Assembly (NCBI GenBank): GCA_032718475.1
Contig: JAUCBJ010000331.1
Location: forward strand, 1-64,000
Origin: Nemertoderma westbladi
Lineage: Eukaryota; Xenacoelomorpha; Nemertodermatida; Nemertodermatidae
Direction: 5' to 3'
Length of the DNA: 64,000 bases
The translations under genes and the position numbers were made by a program. This document shows, one piece after another, positions 37,494 to 49,100 of the stretch. Every line of letters starts with the position of its first letter. Within the stretch, counting starts at the first letter, position 1. Below the pieces are notes generated by a model. That model searched no databases, was not told where the DNA came from, and saw only the letters and a list, made by a program, of their open reading frames with translations.

Positions 37494-40400
37494 ACTGTCT
37501 GTAACTGATCTGATCTGTAACTGCTCTGGACTGTAAGAACTGCTCTGGACTGTAACTGCTCTGGTCTGTAACTGCTCTGGTCTGCAACTGCTCTGGTCTG
37601 TAACTGCTCTGATCTGTAACTGCTCTGGTCTGTAACTGCTCTGGTCTGTAACTGCTCTGGTCTGTAACTGCTCTGGTCTGTAACTGCTCTGGTCTGTAAC
37701 TGCTCTGATCTGTAACTGCTCTGGTCTGTAACTGCCCTGGTCTGTAACTGCCTTGGTCTGTAACTGCTCTGGTCTATAACTGCTCTGATCTGTAACTGCT
37801 CTGGTCTGTAACTGCCCTGGTCTGTAACTGCCTTGGTCTGTAACTGCTCTGGTCTATAACTGCTCTGGTCTGTAACTGATCTGGTCTGGTCTGTAACTGC
37901 ACTGGTTTGTAACTGCTCTGGACTGTAACTGCACTGCTCTGTAACTGCTTTAGTCGGTAACTGCCCTGGTCTGTAACTGCTCTGGTCTGTTACTGCTCTG
38001 GTCTGTAACTGCTCTGGTCTGTAACTGCTCTGGTCTGTAACTGCTCTGGTCTGTAACTGCTCTGGTCTGTAACTGCTCTGATCTGTAACTGCTCTGGTCT
38101 GTAACTGCCCTGGTCTGTAACTGCCCTGGTCTGTAACTGCTCTGGTCTATAACTGCTCTGGTCTGTAACTGCACTGGTTTGTAACTGCTCAGGACTGTAA
38201 CTGCACTGGTCTGTAACTGCTCTAGTCTGTAACTGCCCTGGTCTGTAACTGCTCTGGTCTGTAACTGCTCTGGTCTGTAACTGCTCTGGTCTGTAACTGC
38301 TCTGGTCTGTAACTGCTTTGGTCTGTAACTGCTCTGGTCTGTAACTGATCTGGTCTGGTCTGTAACTGCTCTGGTCTGTAACTGCTCTGGTCTGTAACTG
38401 CTCTGGTCTGTAACTGCTCTGATCTGTAACTACTCTGGTCTGTAACTGCTCTGGTCTGTAACTGCCCTGGTCTGTAACTGCCCTGGTCTGTAACTGCTCT
38501 GGTCTATAACTGCTCTGGTCTGTAACTGCTCTGGTCTGTAACTGATCTGGTCTGGTCTGTAACTGCTCTGGTCTGTAACTGCTCTGGTCTGTAACTGCTC
38601 TGGTCTGTAACTGCTCTAGTCTGTAACTGCCCTGGTCTGTAACTGCTCTGGTCTGTTACTGCTCTGGTCAGTAACTGCTCTGGTCTGTAACTGCCCAGGT
38701 CTGTAACTACCCTGGTCTGTAACTGCTCTGGTCTGTAACTGCTCTGGTCTGTAACTGCTCTGGTCTGTAACTGCCCTGGTCTGTAACTGCCCTGGTCTGT
38801 AACTGCTCTGGTCTATAACTGCTCTGGTCTGTAACTACCCTGGTCTGTAACTGCTCTGGTCTGTAACTGCTCTGGTCTGTAACTGCTCTGGTCTGTAACT
38901 GCCCTGGTCTGTAACTGCCCTGGTCTGTAACTGCTCTGGTCTATAACTGCTCTGGTCTGTAACTACCCTGGTCTGTAACTGCTCTGGTCTATAACTGCTC
39001 TGGTCTGTAACTACCCTGGTCTGTAACTGCTCTGGTCTGTAACTGCTCTGGTCTATAACTGCTCTGGTCTGTAACTGCCCTGGTCTGTAACTGCTCTGGT
39101 CTATAACTGCTCTGGTCTGTAACTACCCTGGTCTGTAACTGCTCTGGTCTATAACTGCTCTGGTCTGTAACTACCCTGGTCTGTAACTGCTCTGGTCTGT
39201 AACTGCCCTGGTCTGTAACTGCCCTGGTCTGTAACTGCTCTGGTCTATAACTGCTCTGGTCTGTAACTGCCCTGGTCTGTAACTGCTCTGGTCTATAACT
39301 GCTCTGGTCTGTAACTACCCTGGTCTGTAACTGCTCTGGTCTGTAACTGCTCTGGTCTGTAACTGCTCTGGTCTGTAACTGCCCTGGTCTATAACTGCCC
39401 TGGTCTGTAACTGCTCTGGTCTATAACTGCCCTGGTCTGTAACTGCCCTGGTCTGTAACTGCTCTGGTCTATAACTGCCCTGGTCTGTAACTACCCTGGT
39501 CTGTAACTGCTCTGGTCTGTAACTGCTCTGGTCTGTAACTGCTCTGGTCTGTAACTGCCCTGGTCTGTAACTGCCCTGGTCTGTAACTGCTCTGGTCTAT
39601 AACTGCTCTGGTCTGTAACTGCTCTGGTCTGTAACTGATCTGGTCTGGTCTGTAACTGCTCTGGTCTGTAACTGCTCTGGTCTGTAACTGCTCTGGTCTG
39701 TAACTGCTCTAGTCTGTAACTGCCCTGGTCTGTAACTGCTCTGGTCTGTTACTGCTCTGGTCAGTAACTGCTCTGGTCTGTAACTGCCCTGGTCTGTAAC
39801 TACCCTGGTCTGTAACTGCTCTGGTCTGTAACTGCTCTGGTCTGTAACTGCTCTGGTCTGTAACTGCTCTGGTCTGTAACTGCTCTGGTCTGTAACTGCT
39901 CTGGTCTGTAACTGCTCTGGTCTGTAACTGCTCTAGTCTGTAACTGCCCTGGTCTGTAACTGCTCTGGTCTGTAACTGCTCTGGTCAGTAACTGCTCTGG
40001 TCTGTAACTGCCCTGGTCTGTAACTACCCTGGTCTGTAACTGCTCTGGTCTGTAACTGCTCTGGTCTGTAACTACCCTGGTCTGTAACTGCCCTGGTCTG
40101 TAACTACCCTGGTCTGTAACTGCCCTGGTCTGTAACTACCCTGGTCTGTAACTGCCCTGGTCTGTAACTGCTTTGGTCTGTAACTACCCTGGTCTGTAAC
40201 TACTCTGGTCTGTAACTGCTCTGGTCTGTAACTGCTTTGGTCTGTAACTGCTCTGGTCTGTAACTGCTCTGGTCTGTAACTGCTCTGGTCTGTAACTGAT
40301 CTGGTCTGGTCTGTAACTGCTCTGGTCTGTAACTGCTCTGGTCAGTAACTGCTCTGGTCTGTAACTGCTCTGGTCTGTAACTGATCTGGTCTGTAACTGC

Positions 40401-43400
40401 TCTAATCTGTAACTGCTCTGGTCTGTAACTGCTCTGGTCTGTAACTGCTCTGGTCTGTAACTGATCTGGTCTGTAACTGCTCTGGTCTGTAACTGCTCTG
40501 GTCAGTAACTGCTCTGGTCTGTAACTGCTCTGGTCTGTAACTGATCTGGTATGTAACTGCTCTAATCTGTAACTGCTCTGGTCTGTAACTGCTCTGGTCT
40601 GTAACTGCTCTGGTCTGTAACTGATCTGGTCTGGTCTGTAACTGCTCTGGTCTGTAACTGCTCTGGTCAGTAACTGATCTGGTCTGTAACTGCTCTAATC
40701 TGTAACTGCTCTGGTCTGTAACTGCTCTGGTCTGTAACTGCTCTGGTCTGTAACTGATCTGGTCTGGTCTGTAACTGCTCTGGTCTGTAACTGCTCTGGT
40801 CAGTAACTGATCTGGTCTGTAACTGCTCTAATCTGTAACTGCTCTGGTCTGTAACTGCTCTGGTCTGTAACTGCTCTGGTCTGTAACTGATCTGGTCTGG
40901 TCTGTAACTGCTCTAGTCTGTAACTGCCCTGGTCTGTAACTGCTCTGGTCTGTAACTGCTCTGGTCTGTAACTGCTCTGGTCTGTAACTGCTCTGGTCAG
41001 TAACTGCTCTGGTCTGTAACTGCTCTGGTCTGTAACTGATCTGGTCTGTAACTGCTCTAATCTGTAACTGCTCTGGTCTGTAACTGCTCTGGTCTGTAAC
41101 TGCTCTGGTCTGTAACTGATCTGGTCTGGTCTGTAACTGCTCTGGTCTGTAACTGCTCTGGTCAGTAACTGCTCTGGTCTGTAACTACCCTGGTCTGTAA
41201 CTGCTTTGGTCTGTAACTGCTCTGGTCTGTAACTGCTCTGGTCTGTAACTGCCCTGGTCTGTAACTACCCTGGTCTGTAACTGCCCTGGTCTGTAACTGC
41301 TTTGGTCTGTAACTACCCTGGTCTGTAACTGCTCTGGTCTGTAACTGCTCTGGTCTGTAACTGCTTTGGTCTGTAACTGCTCTGGTCTGTAACTGCTCTG
41401 GTCTGTAACTGCTCTGGTCTGTAACTACCCTGGTCTGTAACTGCCCTGGTCTGTAACTGCTTTGGTCTGTAACTGCTCTGGTCTGTAACTGCTCTGGTCT
41501 GTAACTGCCCTGGTCTGTAACTACCCTGGTCTGTAACTGCCCTGGTCTGTAACTGCTTTGGTCTGTAACTACCCTGGTCTGTAACTGCTCTGGTCTGTAA
41601 CTGCTCTGGTCTGTAACTGCTTTGGTCTGTAACTGCTCTGGTCTGTAACTGCTCTGGTCTGTAACTGCTCTGGTCTATAACTGATCTGGTCTGTAACTGC
41701 TCTGCTGTAACTGCCCTGGTCTGTAACTGCACTGGTTTGTAACTTTGCTCTGGACTGTAACTGCACTGGTCTGTAACTGCTCTGGTCTGTAACTGCTTTG
41801 GTCTGTAACTGCTCTGGTCTGTAACTGCTCTGGTCTGTAACTGCTCTGGTCTATAACTGATCTGGTCTGTAACTGCTCTGCTGTAACTGCCCTGGTCTGT
41901 AACTGCACTGGTTTGTAACTTTGCTCTGGACTGTAACTGCACTGGTCTGTAACTACCCTGGTCTGTAACTGCCCTGGTCTGTAACTGCTTTGGTCTGTAA
42001 CTACCCTGGTCTGTAACTGCTCTGGTCTGTAACTGCTCTGGTCTGTAACTGCTTTGGTCTGTAACTGCTCTGGTCTGTAACTGCTCTGGTCTGTAACTGC
42101 TCTGGTCTATAACTGATCTGGTCTGTAACTGCTCTGCTGTAACTGCCCTGGTCTGTAACTGCACTGGTTTGTAACTTTGCTCTGGACTGTAACTGCACTG
42201 GTCTGTAACTGCTCTGGTCTGTAACTGCCCTGGTCTGTAACTACCCTGGTCTGTAACTGCCCTGGTCTGTAACTGCTTTGGTCTGTAACTACCCTGGTCT
42301 GTAACTGCTCTGGTCTGTAACTGCTCTGGTCTGTAACTGCTTTGGTCTGTAACTGCTCTGGTCTGTAACTGCTCTGGTCTGTAACTGCTCTGGTCTATAA
42401 CTGATCTGGTCTGTAACTGCTCTGCTGTAACTGCCCTGGTCTGTAACTGCACTGGTTTGTAACTTTGCTCTGGACTGTAACTGCACTGGTCTGTAACTGC
42501 CCTGGTCTGTAACTGCACTGGTTTGTAACTTTGCTCTGGACTGTAACTGCTCTGGTCTGTAACTGCTCTGGTCTGTAACTGATCTGGTCTGGTCTGTAAC
42601 TGCTCTGGTCTGTAACTGCTCTGGTCTGTAACTGCTCTGGTCTGTAACTGCTTTGGTCTGTAACTGCTCTGGTCTGTAACTGCTCTGGTCTGTAACTGCT
42701 CTGGTCTATAACTGATCTGGTCTGTAACTGCTCTGCTGTAACTGCCCTGGTCTGTAACTGCACTGGTTTGTAACTTTGCTCTGGACTGTAACTGCACTGG
42801 TCTGTAACTGCCCTGGTCTGTAACTGCACTGGTTTGTAACTTTGCTCTGGACTGTAACTGCTCTGGTCTGTAACTGCTCTGGTCTGTAACTGATCTGGTC
42901 TGGTCTGTAACTGCTCTGGTCTGTAACTGCTCTGGTCTGTAACTGATCTGGTCTGTAACTGCTCTAATCTGTAACTGCTCTGGTCTGTAACTGCTCTGGT
43001 CTGTAACTGCTCTGGTCTGTAACTGATCTGGTCTGGTCTGTAACTGCTCTGGTCTGTAACTGCTCTGGTCAGTAACTGCTCTGGTCTGTAACTGCTCTGG
43101 TCTGTAACTGCTCTGGTCTGTAACTGCTCTGGTCTGTAACTGCCCTGGTCTGTAACTACCCTGGTCTGTAACTGCCCTGGTCTGTAACTGCTTTGGTCTG
43201 TAACTACCCTGGTCTGTAACTGCTCTGGTCTGTAACTGCTCTGGTCTGTAACTGCTTTGGTCTGTAACTGCTCTGGTCTGTAACTGCTCTGGTCTGTAAC
43301 TGCTCTGGTCTATAACTGATCTGGTCTGTAACTGCTCTGCTGTAACTGCCCTGGTCTGTAACTGCACTGGTTTGTAACTTTGCTCTGGACTGTAACTGCC

Positions 43401-43502
43401 CTGGTCTGTAACTGCTTTGGTCTGTAACTACCCTGGTCTGTAACTGCTCTGGTCTGTAACTGCTCTGGTCTGTAACTGCTTTGGTCTGTAACTGCTCTGG
43501 TC
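37494..43502. repeat. 16-bp satellite, ~6 kb, abutting BEL/Pao element 1
   Basis: The unit is CTGTAACTGCTCTGGT with frequent variants (CCCTGGT, TTTGGT, ATCTGGT, TACCCTGGT, and a shortened GGTCTGGTCTG join). From about 41.7 kb on, a higher-order block recurs: CTGCTGTAACTGCCC, then CACTGGTTTGTAAC, then TTTGCTCTGGACTG. It is seen at about 41.69, 41.88, 42.13, 42.42, 42.73 and 43.34 kb. Three units equal 48 bp, so long minus-strand frames (SSYRPEQLQTRAVTDQ) result and are judged spurious. The array ends 79 bp before the gag ATG, where a 5' LTR would be expected. Confidence 0.95.
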
Positions 43503-43581
43503 GGGTGGTCCAAGCTGAGTACAATACCTACGAGGAACTGTTTTACGACATCGCGTATCTAGCCATCGACGAGGCGTTACA

Positions 43582-46137
43582 ATGACAACAAATAACGTAT
43601 CCGATACCGACGAGATGGATCACCACACAGACTCGGAAGCCGACGAGGTACCAAACGTCAACAACATGACCCGTCGGTTAGGGGCTCTTAAAGGCGGAGT
43701 ATCCCGAGCGTATCAACGGATGGAGAAACAACTCAAGGGAGTCAAAACCCCCCTCAATGAGGTACAAACTCAGCTTCAAAGTATCCGAAATATCCTACAG
43801 CGGTACGAAAGAATGATACAGGCGTACCAAGAGCTCGTTCCCCCCACCGATCTGGAAAACTACCCCAAGTTGGAAGAACATGTTGTACATCTAGATGGGT
43901 TCCGCAAACAACACCGGAGGACCCTCAGCCTTGTGAGAGGCTATGAGGAACAGTATTACAAGAGGGCTGAAAGAACAGACGCGGAATCAGTACGATCCTC
44001 GAGCATCAGGACAGCAGTACATCGAAAGAGAACGGGGTCCGTTAGAAATCAGCACTCCAGCGCTAGGAGCGAGATATCCGGCTCAGCGCGCAGTTCTCAA
44101 GGGGCGCCGCCACTCCGAGACCAACTGCGAGAACGGAAGGCATTAGCCCTCAAAGCTCGGATGGAAGATGAGTATATTCAACTGCAAGCCGAGCAAGATG
44201 TATTAGCCGCCGAAACACAAAAGCGAGAGGCCGAACAAGCGGCCGAACGGCAGGCCGAACAACGCGAACAGGAGGCCGAACAACATAGACGAGAGGCCGA
44301 ACGGCAGGCCGAACAACGCAAACAGGAGGCCGAACAACATAGACGAGAGGCCGAACGGCAGGCCGAACAACGCAAACAGGAGGCCGAACAACGCGGACGA
44401 GAGGCCGAACGAGAGATTGAACAACGTAAATGGGAAGCGGAAATGCGTAAACAACACGCCGAGGCCCAAGCAATTCTCATCCACAAAAAGAATGCGGATA
44501 TTGCAAAACTCGCAGAATACGAAGCCGCACTTATAGAACGAGATATTCAACTCTACGAGGACTGGGAAAGGGATATAGATCAGGAATATGAACCAATTCC
44601 GGTACCGGAGTTAGAAAAGTCATTTACACCAACAGCGGCGAAACCTCCGAAACCCGAGATCCCGCCTACCAAACAGTCTACGCTATCGGCACAAGCCCTG
44701 GTGTTCCATCCCCCACCGGCTACGCTAAAGAATGAGGAACCTTATTTCCCATCCAACACCACGACAGCGAGTGTACCCAAGTACGAGCCTGAAAAGGACT
44801 CGGAACGGGACGCCACTCCCCGATCGAACAACCCATTTACATCAACACCACAAACTCGTAGCCGCGTCATTATTAAAACTCCACCTATTATTGATCCATC
44901 AAGTATGGGAGTGAGTGCCAATAACTATAACCCTCCGAGTCACTCCAGTTCAGATGACGTCAGCATCATCCGGGTGTTGGAGAACCGCCTTGCCATGCCT
45001 AAGATGGAGATTCGCACCTTCGAAGGAGATCCCGTCGATTACCTCAGATTCAAGAAACGGTTCTTTGCGCAGATCGGATCAACGGACATAGCCGACGCAC
45101 AGAAATTGGTATATTTATCACAATACCTGGGTGACAAACCACGCAGAATTATTGCATGTTTTGAAGGAGGTTCTCATGAGGCATACTATGACGCATGGAA
45201 AACTCTGGATAAAAGATACGGAAATACCGGAACTATAATTAATAAAACTCTAGAGAGACTGATACAGGACGCGGGATCACTAGGGGAACCACAGAACATA
45301 CAGGAATTCTCCGACTCTATGAAGGATGCCTACTATACTCTGAAACCCTTAAATAAGGAGGACCAGGTGAACAACATTCTAAACCTCCGACAGATCGCCA
45401 AGAAGTTCCCCGGATGGTTACAAAGTAAGTGGGCTTATAAATGTGTAGATCTCCGGCGCAGACATCCAGATCGAGATCCTAGCTTCCTTGAAATGTCGGC
45501 ATTCCTAGACGATATCTCCGAAGCCATGAATGACTCAATGTTTTCAAAACAAAGTCTCGCAAAGTTGGACGGAATAGAGAGCAACTCCAGGAGTAAGATA
45601 ACCCCTCCGAAACCGAGATTCCGCCCCCCACCGGTAAGTACGATGGCCATTACCATGGCCGAGGATTCCGACGACGAAGACTACGAGGAACCGACATCCG
45701 CCGAGGAATGGGCATGTTATCTCGCGAATTGGGCACCCGAAAGGGAAGGCATCACAAATTCCCTGCTCTGTCTCTTCTGTGGGGAGAAACATAAAGTGGA
45801 ATTCTGCAGAAAGTTTCAGTTCGCCGAACTCGTCCCACGCTTCGAGGCAATAATGAAACACCGAGGATGCTTCCGGTGTCTTGGAACAGGTCACTATGTT
45901 CGGGAGTGCGACCAAAGATCATGCTGTGCTGTCTGTAACGACCAACGCCATCACACGCTCCTCCACATCCCCACGAACTTCGATTTTACTACCCTCCCCT
46001 TTCGGATCGAAGCCAGGCGAAGAGGAGAAACAAACCACATCTTCAAAGGAACCCGGACAACCCAACGGAGAGAAACCAACCCGTTTAAAATCTCCACCGA
46101 TACACCACAAGTAACCAATATTTCTGGCCACGATTAA
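43582..46137 (+). CDS. gag: BEL/Pao element 1 Gag
   Basis: An 851-aa capsid polyprotein. Residues ~25-120 form a helical N-terminal region. Residues ~190-320 are a highly charged coiled coil made of near-repeats of EAERQAEQRKQEAEQ, encoded by short tandem DNA duplications at about 44224-44440. Residues ~475-680 (from MPKMEIRTFEGDPVDYLRFKKRF) match the DUF1759-type capsid region of BEL/Pao Gag. Near the C-terminus are zinc knuckles: CLFCGEKHKVEFC, CFRCLGTGHYVREC (perfect CX2CX4HX4C) and a CCAVC...HH cluster. The ATG at 43582 is the first in frame after the satellite. The protein is intact. It overlaps the +1 open frame of pol by about 20 nt (46115-46137), so pol could be made by frameshift or reinitiation. 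Confidence 0.88.
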   Translation: MTTNNVSDTDEMDHHTDSEADEVPNVNNMTRRLGALKGGVSRAYQRMEKQLKGVKTPLNEVQTQLQSIRNILQRYERMIQAYQELVPPTDLENYPKLEEHVVHLDGFRKQHRRTLSLVRGYEEQYYKRAERTDAESVRSSSIRTAVHRKRTGSVRNQHSSARSEISGSARSSQGAPPLRDQLRERKALALKARMEDEYIQLQAEQDVLAAETQKREAEQAAERQAEQREQEAEQHRREAERQAEQRKQEAEQHRREAERQAEQRKQEAEQRGREAEREIEQRKWEAEMRKQHAEAQAILIHKKNADIAKLAEYEAALIERDIQLYEDWERDIDQEYEPIPVPELEKSFTPTAAKPPKPEIPPTKQSTLSAQALVFHPPPATLKNEEPYFPSNTTTASVPKYEPEKDSERDATPRSNNPFTSTPQTRSRVIIKTPPIIDPSSMGVSANNYNPPSHSSSDDVSIIRVLENRLAMPKMEIRTFEGDPVDYLRFKKRFFAQIGSTDIADAQKLVYLSQYLGDKPRRIIACFEGGSHEAYYDAWKTLDKRYGNTGTIINKTLERLIQDAGSLGEPQNIQEFSDSMKDAYYTLKPLNKEDQVNNILNLRQIAKKFPGWLQSKWAYKCVDLRRRHPDRDPSFLEMSAFLDDISEAMNDSMFSKQSLAKLDGIESNSRSKITPPKPRFRPPPVSTMAITMAEDSDDEDYEEPTSAEEWACYLANWAPEREGITNSLLCLFCGEKHKVEFCRKFQFAELVPRFEAIMKHRGCFRCLGTGHYVRECDQRSCCAVCNDQRHHTLLHIPTNFDFTTLPFRIEARRRGETNHIFKGTRTTQRRETNPFKISTDTPQVTNISGHD

Positions 46138-46156
46138 TCTTATAAATCGCCGCTAC

Positions 46157-49100
46157 ATGGTTTTCGCAAAGGTAATCCCAGTAAGGATCCAAGGAGTCGG
46201 CAAATCTTTGACGACACTCGTGTTCCTCGATAACGGGTCTGACGGAACCATCATCGACCGGGATTTCCTCGAGCAACTCGGCCTAGAATATGAACCTTGT
46301 AAACGGCCCATACAAACCATCACCGATAACAGAGAAGTAGAGTCCGGGGAGGTACAACTCCAGATGGAAGGAGTGATGAAGGGCTACGAAACGGCTAAGT
46401 TAACCATCAAGAACGCCTTGTTACACACAGACCTCCGGGTGCGGTTCCGACAATCAGCCGAGTATGCCCCCCTCATACAATTGGACCGAGACGATGTAGA
46501 CCTGAGGTGTCCGCAGTTGGACGTGAACCGTATCACCCTACTGATCGGACTTGATATACTGGAACTACACATCCCCACCGGAGATATCGCTCGATCTATA
46601 AACCAGGATGATGGATTTTATGCTGAACGAACAATAATGGGATGGACACTCTGCGGCATTAAGGAGGAAACTACGGACACCTATACCTACCTTCCTAAAT
46701 GTCAGATTAAAGAGAATGTAACCTCTGTGGGTTATTGCTCAGCTTCGGATCTCGACGAGGATTTGTTTCTGGAAACCGAGAAAACCCAACGAGAGATGAC
46801 GAAATATTTTAATTTGGAGACCCAGGAGTTCGCGGAAAAGGACGAAAACCCATCCGAAGAGGACCAATATTGTATGGACGTTCTCGACCAGGCCACGTTT
46901 AAAGACGGACATTGGTGTTCACCTATGTTATGGAAGGATCCAAACAAACCAATGGCAAACAACGCCAGCATGGCACTTAGGCGACTTAAAGGGATTCTAC
47001 GCCGGCTGACTGACCAACCCGAGATAAAGGAGAAATATAATACCGTAATCCAAGGATATCTCGATGATGGATTAGCAGAAATGGTACCACGGAATGAACT
47101 GCAAGGTGGTGAAAGAACATATTATCTCCCAACCCACTATGTAGTAGAAGCCCGCAAAGGTGGGAAAATCCGAGTGGTAAATGATGCTGCCGCTATGTAC
47201 CAGGGCGAATCCCTAAACAGTCAGCTTTACACGGGACCCAACATATATAGTACACTCATCGGCGTATTGATCAGGTTCAGGGAAAACCGGGTAGCATTCA
47301 CCTGTGACATCAAGGCCATGTTTCATCAAGTTCGTACGTTACCAAGAGACTCGGACTGTCTACGTATCCTATGGACGGATAAAACGCTTACTCAACAGGA
47401 GATTAGCCAACTCACGATCAAGGACGTAGACGTAATGCGTATGGTCGTCAGGATCTTCGGCGCTAAGGACTCGCCGGTAGCATGCAGTAACATGCTAAAG
47501 AGGACAGCAACTATGTGCGAAAACGAGTTCCCTCCAACCGTCATAGAAACCATTCAACGATGCTTCTATGTGGACGACGGATGCGCTGGCGCGGATAATG
47601 TGGATGAGGCATATCGGCTAGCAATGGGGATGGTAGAATGTCTGAAGAAAGGAGGGTTTCCGCTCGTGAAGTTCAGATCCCACGACAAAACACTTATGGA
47701 AAAGTTTCCAGAGGACATCCGGCTGGAAAATAACAAAATGTATTCGGAGGATGTGGAACATCGTGTACTTGGGATTGAATGGGACATAGAATCAGACGAA
47801 TTCATCTTCAAATATAAACCCCTACCCAAGCCTATGACAAAAAGGGGATGTTTGTCGATAAAAAGCGCCATCTTCGACCCACTAAATTTCATATCTCCAG
47901 TAACCTTGGCCGGAATGAACCTGATTAAGGAAATGTGGATAGAAGGACTGGGATGGGACGAAGAGCTCCCCCCATACCTCAGCGTCAAATGGAGAAAATG
48001 GACGGAGCAGCTCGAACACCTACACCTTATGCGGATACCTAGACCGTTCTTCCTCGATAAATTGCCCACCGATATCTTCCAGCTCCACACCTTTTCGGAT
48101 GCTTCGAATACCGGAATCGGCGTAGTCACCTTCCTACGGAGACTAAGTAACGATGGAAACGGCGATACAAGCTTCTTATTCTCCAAAGCAAAGACAGTAT
48201 CCGGGGAATTCGTAGCAACGATCCCGAGACTCGAGCTACAAGCTGCAGTTTGGGCAGTAAGACAGAATCGCATGGTCATGCGGAATCTACGGATCCCCAT
48301 AGAATCTCAACACTTCTGGGTAGATTCGAGTATAGTTCTCTATTATCTCCACTCTCCATCACGGCGTCACACCACATTTGTTGCAAACCGAGCCACGGAG
48401 ATTAAACAGTGTACCGGCCGAGAACAGTGGCATCACGTGAATGGGAAGGAAAACCCAGCGGACTTATCAAGCCGAGGCGCCACCCCAAAACAACTCGGTA
48501 AAAGTAAACTCTGGCTTACAGGCCCGGAATTCCTACGGCAGCCACAATTAACATGGAGTACCCGATTCGACCCCGAGCTCGATAGCGGAAAATACTCCGA
48601 GGACGATAAAGAGATCCGTAAAATCCATCGAAGCAACGCGGTGGAAATTTATAGTTGTCTGACTGAGCCTGCAAAGGACTCGGGCAGGCACTATAACGTC
48701 GCGACGATCACTCAACTAGCGGCGTCTTTACATCGGTTGATCGAGCGAACTTCATCCATGAGACGGCTCGTCCACTACGTTATAACCCTTCGCAACTTCC
48801 TACGGTGGAAAAACAACAAACCGATAGTTCAACGGAATATACAAGAACTTATTATCGCGGAGAAGTGTATTGTTAGATATGTCCAGAAAGAAAGTTTCCC
48901 CGATGAATGGGAACAACTTAGTGCGGGCAAAACGTTGAAACCGGACAGCCCAGTCTACCAACTGAGACCAATGATGGGAGAGGACGGACTGATCCGACTG
49001 AATACCCGGATGGCAAACGCCCCGGTCGAATATGAGGTTAAATACCCGGCGCTTCTGCCCGGAACGTCGACACTAGCTAAGCTATTAATTCTACAATGTC

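Noticed and set aside
41313-43524. Minus-strand Gln/Arg/Tyr repeat proteins in the 16-bp satellite
   Set aside because: They are periodic translation of a satellite whose three units make 48 bp. Frames break wherever the unit length varies, and there is no flanking gene structure.
43503-43581. Primer-binding site next to gag of element 1 (TGGTCCAAGC)
   Set aside because: It starts with TGG as a tRNA-complementary site would, but I cannot match it to a tRNA 3' end and there is no LTR end before it.
44150-44550. Minus-strand Cys/Ser/Val-rich frames inside gag
   Set aside because: These are shadows of the coiled-coil repeat codons of gag on the opposite strand.
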